Shown piece after piece: positions 1-7,429 of a stretch of DNA of 17,612 bases. The first letter of the stretch is position 1. Each line of letters opens with the position of its first letter. The notes under the pieces were generated by a model that saw only the letters and a list, made by a program, of their open reading frames with translations, ran no database searches and was not told where the DNA came from. The position numbers were made by a program, and so were the translations under genes. Source of the DNA: DATKMK01 sp035541895 (GTDB lineage Bacteria; Desulfobacterota; Binatia; HRBIN30; JACQVA1). The stretch is taken from assembly GCA_035541895.1 (NCBI GenBank), contig DATKMK010000124.1, positions 1-17,612 of the forward strand, written 5' to 3'.

Positions 1-317
1 TACGAAGCTCGTGACCGGCGCCTGGGCCGTTCCGTGGCCATCGCTAGGTCATCAGGTTCCACAGCCAGGGCGATTAAACGGTCACCGTCGGTGAGTAGCT
101 TCGACAGCCAACCGACAATCGGATGAGGGGATTGGTGATCAGTGATGGCCAGCAGCTCCAGGAACTGGTCGTTCCCCAATGGCACCAGTAGGTTCGCGGT
201 ACCGGCGCCGGTGTGTATCCCTCCAGGCTGCGCTTCCAAACCGTAACGCTCCCAGATGACAGCGGCCGAAGTCTGAAGATCACGCACCCCGACCACGATG
301 TGGTCGATTCGAGCCAT
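1..317 (-). CDS. Glyoxalase-like (VOC superfamily) protein, N-terminal part, cut by window edge
   Basis: An open frame starts at an ATG whose complement is at 315-317 and runs leftwards without a stop off the window edge, giving about 105 residues. It begins MARIDHIVVGVRDL, the first strand and metal-ligand His (H6) of a vicinal-oxygen-chelate fold. It continues with a GLEAQPGGIHTGAGTANLLV stretch and then DQFLELLAI, the pattern of the glyoxalase-like group (Glyoxalase_3 type): an early His on strand one and a Glu-containing strand (FLELL) about 60 residues later. Such proteins bind a divalent metal, but their substrates are mostly unknown. The start has only a weak purine-rich site (GGGTAG) upstream. 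The C-terminal half, which would hold the second VOC module, is outside the window, so function cannot be narrowed. Family assignment is fairly sure; substrate is not known. Confidence 0.8.
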   Translation of the reverse strand, partial: MARIDHIVVGVRDLQTSAAVIWERYGLEAQPGGIHTGAGTANLLVPLGNDQFLELLAITDHQSPHPIVGWLSKLLTDGDRLIALAVEPDDLAMATERPRRRSRAS

Positions 318-413
318 GTTTGCTACCCGAGTACCACATGCGCCCATGCCCTGCACGCGCCGGCTGAGGACTCGCGACTACTACCCGGCCGGTGACTCCT
401 TTGTCCGGCATTT

Positions 414-459
414 GCACCCTCCTAGGGGGTGTGTCGTCACACGCTTCCCTAAAGGGTGC
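414..459. promoter_or_regulatory. Nested inverted repeats in the gap between the SnoaL-like gene and the glyoxalase-like gene
   Basis: GCACCCT at 414-420 is repeated inverted as AGGGTGC at 453-459. Inside lies a second perfect hairpin, GTGTG (429-433), loop TCGT, CACAC (438-442). CCTAGGGGG-type sequence sits between them. The 318-510 gap holds no convincing gene. A separate small inverted repeat, GTTCGG (488-493) with CCGAAC (502-507), lies right behind the stop of the SnoaL-like gene. The structure could be a terminator for the upstream operon, an operator for the glyoxalase-like gene, or both. No run of T follows either hairpin, so simple intrinsic termination is not well supported. Confidence 0.35.
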
Positions 460-510
460 GGCTACAGTGGGCGAAGAGAATCCGGCTGTTCGGGTCCGAA
501 TCCGAACTCG

Positions 511-1044
511 CTACTGAGCCGCCGCCGGCTTCGGCTTGTACGGCAACGTCGCTGGAATCATGAGACGGCTGGCGACGATCCACCAGCGACCTTGTTCGTT
601 CAACAAATTGGTGCTCAGTCGCCCGGTGCGGTCCGGGATCTTCGTCCCGTCGGGCAGCACGACGCCGCTGAGATCGTAGGTGCCGTCGATCAGCGCGACA
701 TCCTGGGTGATGAACCACACCGTGTCGATCTTCAGTTCGAGATGCGAGTCTTTGAAGATGCTCGCGTGCTGCTTGGTGAACAGTGCCGTGACTTGATCGC
801 GTCCCTTGGCGACTTGTCCGTCGGGCTCGACGTGGTCGCCGTCTTCCGCCCAATGACTGGTCATCGCCGCTACGTCGTGCCGGTTCCACGCCGCGGTGAA
901 CTCGTCGTAGAGCTTGCGAATGGCCGCCTCGTTGACGATGTCGGACTTGAGTTTGGCGATATCGCTCTTCGGCGCCGGCTCTGCGGCTTGGGCGATCACG
1001 CGGGTCGCACACAGCACGGCCAAGACAATTACGAGCTGTCTCAT
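511..1044 (-). CDS. Exported SnoaL-like / DUF4440 (SgcJ/EcaC-type) protein
   Basis: This is a 177-residue protein starting at an ATG with a strong ribosome site (GGGAGGG, 4 bases before the start). Residues 1-20 are a signal peptide with a hydrophobic core (LVIVLAVLCA) and a likely cut near AQA/AEP, so the product is probably periplasmic. The rest is one cone-shaped NTF2/SnoaL-like domain: helix AIRKLYDEFTAAWNRHDVAAMTSHWAEDGDHVEPDG, then strands GRDQVTALF, LELKIDTVWFITQDVALIDGTYDL, and RTGRLSTNLLNEQGRWWIVASRLM. This order is that of the SgcJ/EcaC DUF4440 group, whose members rarely have a proven reaction. It lies 52 bases behind the DUF1329 gene on the same strand, so co-transcription is likely and a shared envelope role is possible. 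Family is confident; function is unknown. Confidence 0.85.
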   Translation of the reverse strand: MRQLVIVLAVLCATRVIAQAAEPAPKSDIAKLKSDIVNEAAIRKLYDEFTAAWNRHDVAAMTSHWAEDGDHVEPDGQVAKGRDQVTALFTKQHASIFKDSHLELKIDTVWFITQDVALIDGTYDLSGVVLPDGTKIPDRTGRLSTNLLNEQGRWWIVASRLMIPATLPYKPKPAAAQ

Positions 1045-1096
1045 CGATCCCTCCCGAGTTCGAGTTGCATGCCCTCGCGCGACAGGCTGAGTGATC

Positions 1097-2368
1097 TCAG
1101 TTGCCCGATGCGATCAAGTGAGCGATGGTGAAGAACTCCTCGGTGAGCCCGGTCTTCGCCCCCTGGTTGAAGTACCACCCCTGTTCGCCGGGGTACTTGG
1201 AGCTGGGCAACGCCGCACGCGTCGCGTGCTGCAACTGGATATCGACCATCGTGATGCTCGGGTTGTAAGGCATCTCGTCGGCATACTCGATCGCGTCCTT
1301 ACCGGGCACCTGCTTGCGGAACGAATACTGGTTGAGCCAGACCTTCTGGAGTCGGAGGGGGCGGTCGTAGATGTCGGAGTACGCAATCAGGAACGTCTCC
1401 TTGTCGATGAACAAGACCCGTTTGCCGTAGGCGTACTGCGGCTGCTTGGGTGTGCCTTCGATGACGTAGACTTCGCGCTTCTCCCAATTGTCGCAGAACG
1501 CGAAGTCGCCGTTGCCGGGGCAATACTCGACCGGAAATTTTTCGGAGTGGAACGATCCCAGCACGGTCTTCTCGCCGAGGTACTTCCAAGTGAACCAGCC
1601 GATTTGGCCGGCATAGCCGCCGTAGCTGTCAACGTCGGTGTCTTGGCCGAACAGGGAGTCGGATCGCTGGGAACTCGACAGCCGCCGCACGCGGCGCAAC
1701 GTGGGGAGGTAGAGCCAGGTGTCGTCTTGATGATCTGGATCAATGTAGCGGATGGCGGTGAAGCCCACCCCTTTCAAATCGAACGGCTCGAGGATGGGAT
1801 GCAAGGAGGTTTTGTTGCGAACCTTGTCGGGGTTCGGCAGCTCCGGTTTGGGATCGACGTAGAGGCGCGAGGTGTAGAAGAGCGTGCGCAAGTGATCGAG
1901 CAGGTAGTGGCGCTCGATGCCCATCGGCCCGTCACCGAGCGGACCGGTGTCGGCGTCGAAATTGCGCGCATCCCCGTCGTCGGTCACATACGGCTTGTAC
2001 TCGTAGTTCCACATGATCTTGAGGGCGATCTCGGGATCGTTGGGATCGATCTTGGGAAAGGGCAGACCGGCGATATGCCCCTCGATCGAGCGGCCATCCG
2101 GTGCGAGCTTCACTTGACCGGAGTACTTCTCGGTCGCCTCGAGGAACGCCTTGTTCCACTCGATCTTCTTGTAAGGAACAATCTTCAGCTTCAGCCCGTG
2201 ACCGACACACCACTGGACTCCGGGGGACAGCAAGTCGGCGGCCTTGTCGAGGTTGTCCTTCGAGATCGTCTCGCCCGGCTGCACGTCGGCGCGCGCCGCG
2301 GCGAGGCAACTCAAGAGCATCGCGGCGACGATGCCGCAACTCCACGCCCGTGGTGATCGACCCGTCAT
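1097..2368 (-). CDS. Exported DUF1329 family protein
   Basis: A 423-residue protein. I place the start at 2368 and not at a farther upstream ATG (2524), because 2368 has a GGAGG site 8 bases ahead and opens directly on a signal peptide (MTGRSPRAW, then CGIVAAMLLSCLAAARA, cut before DVQPG). The mature part has the DUF1329 hallmarks: GETISKDNLDKAADLLSPGVQW near the N-terminus, IPKIDPNDPEIALKIMWNY-like sequence in the first third, and the core DDTWLYLPTLRRVRRLS followed by SLFGQDTDVDSYGGY and WFTWKYLGEK. These proteins share the LolA/LolB-like outer-membrane lipid-binding fold. They are often found near RND-type exporters in Proteobacteria and Binatota and are suspected of envelope lipid or hydrophobic-substrate transport; neither an exporter nor a DUF1302 partner is in this window. 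First gene of a probable operon with the SnoaL-like gene. Confidence 0.9.
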   Translation of the reverse strand: MTGRSPRAWSCGIVAAMLLSCLAAARADVQPGETISKDNLDKAADLLSPGVQWCVGHGLKLKIVPYKKIEWNKAFLEATEKYSGQVKLAPDGRSIEGHIAGLPFPKIDPNDPEIALKIMWNYEYKPYVTDDGDARNFDADTGPLGDGPMGIERHYLLDHLRTLFYTSRLYVDPKPELPNPDKVRNKTSLHPILEPFDLKGVGFTAIRYIDPDHQDDTWLYLPTLRRVRRLSSSQRSDSLFGQDTDVDSYGGYAGQIGWFTWKYLGEKTVLGSFHSEKFPVEYCPGNGDFAFCDNWEKREVYVIEGTPKQPQYAYGKRVLFIDKETFLIAYSDIYDRPLRLQKVWLNQYSFRKQVPGKDAIEYADEMPYNPSITMVDIQLQHATRAALPSSKYPGEQGWYFNQGAKTGLTEEFFTIAHLIASGN

Positions 2369-2472
2369 CTTCGTTGCCTCCAACCTGTTGCGCTGGCTTG
2401 CGTGCCGTTCCAGCGTCACTGGCGCGGGAAAGTTCGTGGTTCCTGTCCCCCACCGCTCCACGAAACGATCGC

Positions 2473-2502
2473 CCCATACAGCAGGACGAGTTCGCGAGTC
2501 AA
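2473..2502 (-). promoter_or_regulatory. Possible sigma-70 promoter of the DUF1329 operon
   Basis: On the minus strand TTGACT (complement of 2497-2502) and TATGGG (complement of 2473-2478) are 18 bases apart, in the 202-base gap between the divergent DUF1329 and RlmL-type genes. Transcription would begin near 2466, leaving a leader of about 100 bases. The -35 box is good and the -10 box moderate. Prediction by eye only. Confidence 0.35.
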
Positions 2503-2570
2503 TCGACCGCAACGCGGGGAGCATCGCCAGTATGCTCGCGCGGCGCCGCCGAGCCAGCTATCCGTAGGGC

Positions 2571-3791
2571 ATGGCTGCGCGGCACGATTTCTTCGCCACC
2601 ACCGCCAAGGGACTCGAAGAACTGCTGGCGGCCGAGCTGCGCGACCTGCGCGCCGAGTGTGTCACCGCGACGCGCGCGGGCGTGTCGTTCGCCGGCCCGC
2701 TCGAGGTGGCCTACCGCGCCTGTCTGTGGTCGCGTGTCGCCAATCGCATCCTGCTGCCGCTGGCGACCTTTCGCGCCGCGACACCGGAGGAGTTGTACGC
2801 CGGCGTGCGCGCGATTCGCTGGGTGGACCACGTCAACCCGCGCGGCACGCTGGCGGTCACCGGCACCACCTCGCAATCGCGCTTGACCCATTCGCATTTC
2901 ATCGCGCTCAAGACCAAGGACGCGATCGTCGATCACTTGCGCGAGCGCAGCAGCGTCCGCCCATCGATCGACGTCGATTCCCCCGACGTGCGCGTCAACG
3001 TCTACGTGCACCGCGATCGCGCCGTCGTCGGCATCGATCTCTCCGGCGAGAGCCTGCATCGGCGCGCCTATCGGCAGCACGCCGGCGCGGCGCCGCTCAA
3101 GGAGAACCTCGCCGCGGCAATCCTGTTGCTGGCTGAGTGGCCACGGTTGGCGCGCGCGGGCGCGCCGTTCATCGACCCCATGTGCGGGTCGGGCACGTTA
3201 CCGCTCGAGGCGGCGTCGATCGCCGCCGACATCGCGCCCGGACTGCGCCGGCAGCGCTTCGGTTTCGCGCGCTGGCTCGGTCACCACGCCAACCTCTGGC
3301 ACCGTCTGGTGAAGGAAGCCGAGGAGCGCGAGATCCGTGACCCGCGCCGACTCCCCGTCATTCACGGCTATGACGTCGACGCCCGCGCGGTACGCGGCGC
3401 GCTCGCCAACGTGGAGCTGGCCGGGCTGCGCGGCCGCGTGCACATCGAGCGGCGGGCACTCGCCGACTGTCAGCCGCCGCCGAACCGTCACGCCGGCGGT
3501 GGTCTCTTCGTCGTCAATCCGCCCTATGGCGAGCGCCTCGGAGAGGTCGAGCGACTCGCGCCACTGTACGAGGAGATCGGCGACGTCTTGCGCCGCCGCT
3601 TCACCGGTTGGACCGGCTACGTCCTCGCCGGCTCGCCGGCGCTGGCAAAACGCATCGGACTGCGCCCGACGCAACGCATCACGCTGTACAACGGCGCGAT
3701 CGAATGCCGCCTATTGAAGCTGCCGATCTCGGCAACCAAGGTGCAAAGCGCCGCGGGACCGGGCTGGCGGAAGCACCGGGCGGACGCGTGA
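2571..3791 (+). CDS. rlmL: THUMP-domain 23S rRNA guanine-N2 methyltransferase, RlmL type
   Basis: A 406-residue protein that follows the N-terminal half of E. coli RlmKL from end to end: FFATTAKGLEELLAAEL at the start, the THUMP region (about 45-165, with RVNVYVHRDRAVVGIDLSGE), then LHRRAYRQHAGAAPLKENLAAA. The Rossmann methyltransferase follows. Its SAM-binding motif I is DPMCGSGT (202-209), the next acidic motif is GYDVDARAV, and the catalytic motif IV is NPPYGER (from N316). In E. coli this half makes m2G2445 in 23S rRNA. The RlmK half, which makes m7G2069, is absent: the protein ends shortly after the methyltransferase fold with a basic tail (KHRADA). Stand-alone RlmL-like enzymes are common outside gamma-proteobacteria. 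The ribosome site is weak (GTAGGG). It converges on the dehydrogenase gene with only 21 bases between the stops. Confidence 0.92.
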   Translation: MAARHDFFATTAKGLEELLAAELRDLRAECVTATRAGVSFAGPLEVAYRACLWSRVANRILLPLATFRAATPEELYAGVRAIRWVDHVNPRGTLAVTGTTSQSRLTHSHFIALKTKDAIVDHLRERSSVRPSIDVDSPDVRVNVYVHRDRAVVGIDLSGESLHRRAYRQHAGAAPLKENLAAAILLLAEWPRLARAGAPFIDPMCGSGTLPLEAASIAADIAPGLRRQRFGFARWLGHHANLWHRLVKEAEEREIRDPRRLPVIHGYDVDARAVRGALANVELAGLRGRVHIERRALADCQPPPNRHAGGGLFVVNPPYGERLGEVERLAPLYEEIGDVLRRRFTGWTGYVLAGSPALAKRIGLRPTQRITLYNGAIECRLLKLPISATKVQSAAGPGWRKHRADA

Positions 3792-3812
3792 GGTCGAACG
3801 TTTGCCCATGCC

Positions 3813-4523
3813 TCACCACGCCTCACAGAACGGGCGGACTTCGACGTTGAACGACCACGCCGAGCGCTCCTGATGCACGACATGCCAGATCTCGGCCGCG
3901 ATGTCGGCAGGTTTGCAGAAGAACTCGTCGGGCTTGTCGCTGTGCAATCGTCTCGTCCATTCCAGATCGATCACCGCATCGATCATCACGTAGGCAACAT
4001 GAACGCCCGTCGGACCGAGATGCCGCGCCATCGACTCGGCGAGAATGCGTTGCGCGGCTTTGGTCGGCGCGAACCCGGCGAACGCCGCCTTTCCGCGCGT
4101 CGCCGACGTGTTGCCGGTGGCGATGATCGCGCCTTTGCCGGCTTCGATCATCGTGGGCGCGACGCGCCGCGCCAGGTGGAGCAAGCCCATGACGTTGACC
4201 TGGAAGTTGTGATTGAGGATCGACGGATCCACGTCCAGGAAGTTCCCAAACGCCCCGCCCACCGCGTTGTGAATGAGCACCGACGGCGCGCCCAGCCGGG
4301 CGCGCACCGCCGCCACCGCAGCGTCGACTTGGACTTCGTCGGCCACGTCACACGCCACGGCAAGGGTGTGCTCGATTTCGCGCTCGAAGACATCGATCCG
4401 CTCGCGATTGCGCGCGAGCATCGCCACACGATAGCCGCCGCGGGCGAACCGCTCCACGATCGCTCGGCCGGTTCCGGGTCCAACTCCGGAGACGAGAGCG
4501 ACAGGTGGTTGGGATTGGTCCAT
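3813..4523 (-). CDS. Short-chain dehydrogenase/reductase family protein with Phe at the catalytic Tyr position
   Basis: A 236-residue protein. I take the ATG at 4523, preceded by GAGGGG, over an in-frame ATG 16 codons upstream that would add only a basic stretch. The Rossmann N-terminus shows the nucleotide loop SGVGPGTGRAI (12-22), the acidic CDVAD (58-62), HNAVGG (85-90) for the NAG motif and the structural Asn in FQVNVMG (N110). The catalytic Ser lies in TGNTSATRG (S140). At the YxxxK site the sequence is FAPTK, so F151 stands where the catalytic Tyr normally is, with K155 kept. Some divergent SDR subfamilies carry this change, so it may be a natural variant and not damage. Substrate is unknown. 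It is divergent from the phosphatidylserine synthase gene (117 bases between starts), which may be coincidental. Confidence 0.88.
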   Translation of the reverse strand: MDQSQPPVALVSGVGPGTGRAIVERFARGGYRVAMLARNRERIDVFEREIEHTLAVACDVADEVQVDAAVAAVRARLGAPSVLIHNAVGGAFGNFLDVDPSILNHNFQVNVMGLLHLARRVAPTMIEAGKGAIIATGNTSATRGKAAFAGFAPTKAAQRILAESMARHLGPTGVHVAYVMIDAVIDLEWTRRLHSDKPDEFFCKPADIAAEIWHVVHQERSAWSFNVEVRPFCEAW

Positions 4524-4589
4524 GGGTCCCCTCTTCCGCGGCAATCTAGTACGGCGGCGGCGGCGCGCCAACCGATCTCAATCTCCCCT

Positions 4590-4619
4590 TCGCGTTCCGC
4601 CGCTCCTGCGCGTATAAAT
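4590..4619 (+). promoter_or_regulatory. Possible promoter of the phosphatidylserine synthase gene
   Basis: TATAAAT at 4613-4619 is an excellent -10 box and stands out in this GC-rich gap between two divergent starts. The -35 side (TTCGCG near 4589-4594, about 18 bases upstream) is poor. Transcription would begin near 4626, just ahead of the ribosome site at 4631. Confidence 0.4.
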
Positions 4620-4640
4620 TGCCCTTTCTCGGAGGCGGGC

Positions 4641-5249
4641 GTGGAACGGACGGAGCCGAAACACTTCTCGATGATCCGCAGTTTTCACCTCGCGGATCTG
4701 TTGACGATCACCAACGGCTGCTGCGGCATCGCCGCGGTGTTTCATGCGATGCGGTTCGTGATCGGCCACGAAGCGATGCAGTTGTACGTCGCCGTCGGGT
4801 TGGTACCGCTGGCGATCGTCTTCGATATTCTCGACGGTCGCATCGCCCGGTGGCGACACAAAGCGTCGGCGCTCGGGCGCGAGATGGATTCGCTCGCGGA
4901 TGTGATTTCGTTCGGCGTCGCGCCCGCCGCGATTGCCTTCGCGATCGGCCTCAACACCGCGGTGGATCAAGCGATGCTGATCTACTTCGCCGTCTGCGGC
5001 CTCAGCCGTCTAGCGCGCTATAACGTCACCGCCGAGGAGTTCGCCGACGCAGGCGGCAAGGTCACGCATTTCGAAGGTACGCCGATTCCGACCAGCATCG
5101 TTCCGCTCGGGCTGCTGCTGCTCGCCTACCGCGCCGACTGGTTGCTCTTCGTGCAGCTCGCCGGCGTGCACCTGCACCTGACCTCGCTGCTTTTCGTCCT
5201 GTCGGGCAGTTTGATGATCAGCAAGACCCTGCGGGTTCCGAAGCCGTAG
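4641..5249 (+). CDS. pssA: CDP-diacylglycerol--serine O-phosphatidyltransferase (phosphatidylserine synthase)
   Basis: This 202-residue membrane enzyme joins CDP-diacylglycerol and serine to make phosphatidylserine, the precursor of phosphatidylethanolamine. The full CDP-alcohol phosphatidyltransferase signature is present as DG(x2)AR(x8)G(x3)D(x3)D: D65, G66, A69, R70, G79, D83 and D87. The N-terminal FHLADLLTITNGCCGIAAVF and the later GLSRLARYNVT and FEGTPIPTSIVPLG are typical of the small class II PssA (Bacillus type) and separate it from PgsA. There are about six hydrophobic helices. I choose a GTG start at 4641 because GGAGG lies 5 bases before it; the ATG at 4671, ten codons on, has no well-placed site. 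No psd decarboxylase is in the window. Confidence 0.9.
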   Translation: MERTEPKHFSMIRSFHLADLLTITNGCCGIAAVFHAMRFVIGHEAMQLYVAVGLVPLAIVFDILDGRIARWRHKASALGREMDSLADVISFGVAPAAIAFAIGLNTAVDQAMLIYFAVCGLSRLARYNVTAEEFADAGGKVTHFEGTPIPTSIVPLGLLLLAYRADWLLFVQLAGVHLHLTSLLFVLSGSLMISKTLRVPKP

Positions 5250-5267
5250 CGACGGGCGTCCTTGGGT

Positions 5268-6293
5268 TCATCGGTACGCTCGATCGCAATCCAGAAACGT
5301 GATGTACCACCGCTCCGGGTTGGGCATCGTCGCCGGCAGGCGATGGTGCCACAGCGGCACCGAGCGGCGCGCATCGAAGCGCTCGCGTTCGAGCGCATCG
5401 GCGAGATCAGGCACCGACGCGACGCAGTCGATGTAGTCCGCGCCCTGCGTTTGCAGGTCCCACGCCGCGGTTTGGATCATCCACAACAGCAGATCGCGGT
5501 TGCCGCGCGGCCACAACAGATCGACGAGTCGTCCTCGCCGGAACCCGTCGACATCGTCGAGGCGAGTAATCAGGTGACCAATCGGCGCATCGCCCGCGCA
5601 TAGCAGTTGGAGCCGGTAGCCACCGTCTGGATACTCGGCCGCGACGTAGTTGAGGTAGCGGCTGTCGCGCGTCATCACCGGCGCGAACTCGATCGCGCGC
5701 GCCTTCCAAACGGCATCGTACTCGGCGGAGAATCTCGTCACCTCGCGCAACGTGTGCGGCAGCATTCCCGCGGGCGGCGACGCTCGATAGTGGAGGACTA
5801 AGACCTCTGCTGCTGCGCCCGCGAGCGCGCGCGGCGCGACAGCAAACCGCTTCGACAACCAGTCCCCGATGAAACGCGCGCTCAATGGACGGATCCACGT
5901 TCGCGCCGAATCGGTGTGTCGCCATCCCAGCTCCGGGAGCATCGCGCGGGTGTCAAGGGATCCTTGCAACGTGAGTAGCGTGCCGGCGAGGGCTTCGGCC
6001 TTGCGGAGCAATCCGAGACCGACTCCGACCGTGCGTTCGCTCTGGTTCACGTGCCAATCCATGAACCACGCTACGGGACATGTCGCGCCGCCGGCATGCA
6101 GTGCCGTCGGCATCATGCCGATGAATCCGAGCACCTGTCCGTCCGCACCATCAAAATAGAGCGCGGTCGGCTCGGTCACCGCTCCGACGCGATACTTCCA
6201 CCGCCAATGCGCGGGGCCGCGCGCGGAGACGGTGGTATCTAAGAAGGCGAAGACCGCCTCGGGAGCATCGCCTGCAAGCGTCCGGATCGCCAC
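5268..6293 (-). CDS. Tandem GNAT-fold protein (putative N-acyltransferase)
   Basis: A 341-residue protein that starts at GTG (6293), with GAGGGG 6 bases ahead overlapping the stop of the deacetylase-like gene; this implies translational coupling. The N-terminal half (about 1-135) has the GNAT pattern: GQVLGFIGMMPTALHAGG for strands 2-4, then the acyl-CoA pyrophosphate loop ERTVGVGLGLLRKAEA, and LPELGWRHTDS for the last strands. The C-terminal half (about 190-330) looks like a second, degenerate GNAT unit (GYRLQLLCAGDAPIGHLITRLDD, then VPDLADALERERFDARR), ending in PERWYITFLDCDRAYR. This build resembles acyltransferases of cell-surface glycan clusters, and the deacetylase-like neighbour fits such a role: one removes and one might add an acyl group. 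No substrate can be named. It converges on pssA with 18 bases between the stops. Confidence 0.75.
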   Translation of the reverse strand: MAIRTLAGDAPEAVFAFLDTTVSARGPAHWRWKYRVGAVTEPTALYFDGADGQVLGFIGMMPTALHAGGATCPVAWFMDWHVNQSERTVGVGLGLLRKAEALAGTLLTLQGSLDTRAMLPELGWRHTDSARTWIRPLSARFIGDWLSKRFAVAPRALAGAAAEVLVLHYRASPPAGMLPHTLREVTRFSAEYDAVWKARAIEFAPVMTRDSRYLNYVAAEYPDGGYRLQLLCAGDAPIGHLITRLDDVDGFRRGRLVDLLWPRGNRDLLLWMIQTAAWDLQTQGADYIDCVASVPDLADALERERFDARRSVPLWHHRLPATMPNPERWYITFLDCDRAYR

Positions 6294-6303
6294 ACCAGGC
6301 CCC

Positions 6304-7287
6304 TCATGCGAGGTGCGCGCACGCTTCGCTCAGCGTGGCACTGCGCAGGCCGAGTTGGCGAACGTACGCGACGAACCCCGTCAATCGTTCGAACAGATTT
6401 TCGATCGACGCCTCGGTCCTGTTGTACGGACTGCCCCCCGGCATCAGCTCGCTCGAATGAAACGTACAGTTGAGCACCGGCGTGCCGCTACGGCGCGCCA
6501 GCTCGATCACGCGCGCCAACCGCGCGACCGTCATGTGCGGATAGGGACGCAGCCACTGCGAGCCCAGGTGTTGGCGATCGAACAATCGGCGGACCCGGCG
6601 ATGGCGCGCGTACAGCGCACGCACGCCCGGCAGGTAGCGGCCGAGCGCGCTGTAGAACACGATGGTCGGCGGCACCTCCCACACCCGCAGCGACCCGGCT
6701 CGACACACGTCGTCGGCCGAAAGTCGATACGGAAGATGCGGCGCGCGACTGAAGTCCGGCCCGCCGCTGCGACGCGGATCGCCTTTGCTCGGTCCCCAAT
6801 TGATGCCCGGACACACCGAGGTGTCGGCGACGAACCCGAAGTCGTCGAGGATTTGCGCGTGGGCGCCATCGAGTCCCCAGCGCCCGGCTTTGTACGACAG
6901 CGGGCGCACACCGTAGTGCCGCTCGATCGCGGTGACCAACGTATGCAACTTGTCGCGTTGCACCTCGACCGGGTACTCGAACGGATACGGGTGATGCTGA
7001 AAGTCGTCGTCGGTCACCGCAACGATGGGCGGCGTGTTCCACGGATGCAGATGCGCCCCGACCTCGCACTCGCCGGCGCGTAAACGCGGGCGCAGATATT
7101 CGCGCAGGTAGTCATCCTCCGCCATCTCCAGCGTCATCAAATAGGTGACCTTCAATCCGGAGGTTACGCACAGCTCGTGAAACCGTGGGATGAAGCGGGC
7201 GTTGTGTGTCGTGGGAACGCGCGGTCGCCCCCATTCATTGTCGGGCTCGGTATCGAGCGTGATCACAAATGCCGGCGCGCTCGCCAT
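6304..7287 (-). CDS. Polysaccharide deacetylase-like protein (WalW type)
   Basis: A 327-residue cytoplasmic-looking protein without a signal peptide. It opens with FVITLDTEPDNEWG, where the acidic motif of NodB-type carbohydrate esterase 4 folds is expected. Next come GLKVTYLMTLEMAEDD, then GECEVGAHLHPWNTPP with the metal-ligand His pair, SYKAGRWGLD, and finally FHSSELMPGGSPYN for the late catalytic His strand. The order matches the WalW-like branch of polysaccharide deacetylases, seen in lipopolysaccharide or exopolysaccharide clusters; a reaction has rarely been shown. The ATG at 7287 has no clear ribosome site, but there is little room for another start ahead of the first strand. It is followed 10 bases later by the tandem-GNAT gene. 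There is no other glycan gene nearby, so the pair stands alone here. Confidence 0.8.
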   Translation of the reverse strand: MASAPAFVITLDTEPDNEWGRPRVPTTHNARFIPRFHELCVTSGLKVTYLMTLEMAEDDYLREYLRPRLRAGECEVGAHLHPWNTPPIVAVTDDDFQHHPYPFEYPVEVQRDKLHTLVTAIERHYGVRPLSYKAGRWGLDGAHAQILDDFGFVADTSVCPGINWGPSKGDPRRSGGPDFSRAPHLPYRLSADDVCRAGSLRVWEVPPTIVFYSALGRYLPGVRALYARHRRVRRLFDRQHLGSQWLRPYPHMTVARLARVIELARRSGTPVLNCTFHSSELMPGGSPYNRTEASIENLFERLTGFVAYVRQLGLRSATLSEACAHLA

Positions 7288-7304
7288 CGGTCGTCCAGCG
7301 CCGA

Positions 7305-7333
7305 CCGATAACCGGACCGTGAGCGCAATTCAA
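7305..7333 (-). promoter_or_regulatory. Possible promoter of the deacetylase/GNAT pair
   Basis: On the minus strand TTGAAT (complement of 7328-7333) and TATCGG (complement of 7305-7310) are 17 bases apart, in the 142-base gap behind the ThDP enzyme gene. Spacing is ideal and each box matches the consensus only in part. The leader would be very short, in line with the lack of a clear ribosome site. Confidence 0.25.
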
Positions 7334-7429
7334 TCGGGACCGACCTAATGCTGGGCCTGTTCCCCGGTCGACGAACTCGGTGCGGCGTCAACGGAACGAT
7401 CTGCCAGACACGATCTGCGACCCGCACTC

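Noticed and set aside
1091..2356. 421-codon plus-strand frame opposite the DUF1329 gene
   Set aside because: No domain or ribosome site; it is the shadow of the third-position bias of the DUF1329 gene, which has a signal peptide and family motifs.
3788..3816. GTGAGG/CCTCAC inverted repeat between the two convergent stops as a bidirectional terminator
   Set aside because: Six base pairs with a 17-base loop and no T runs; the match largely comes from the two TGA stop codons facing each other.
3873..4640. Long N-terminal extension of phosphatidylserine synthase
   Set aside because: The extension lies antisense to the dehydrogenase gene and has no PssA features. A GTG with GGAGG at 4641 gives the normal protein size.
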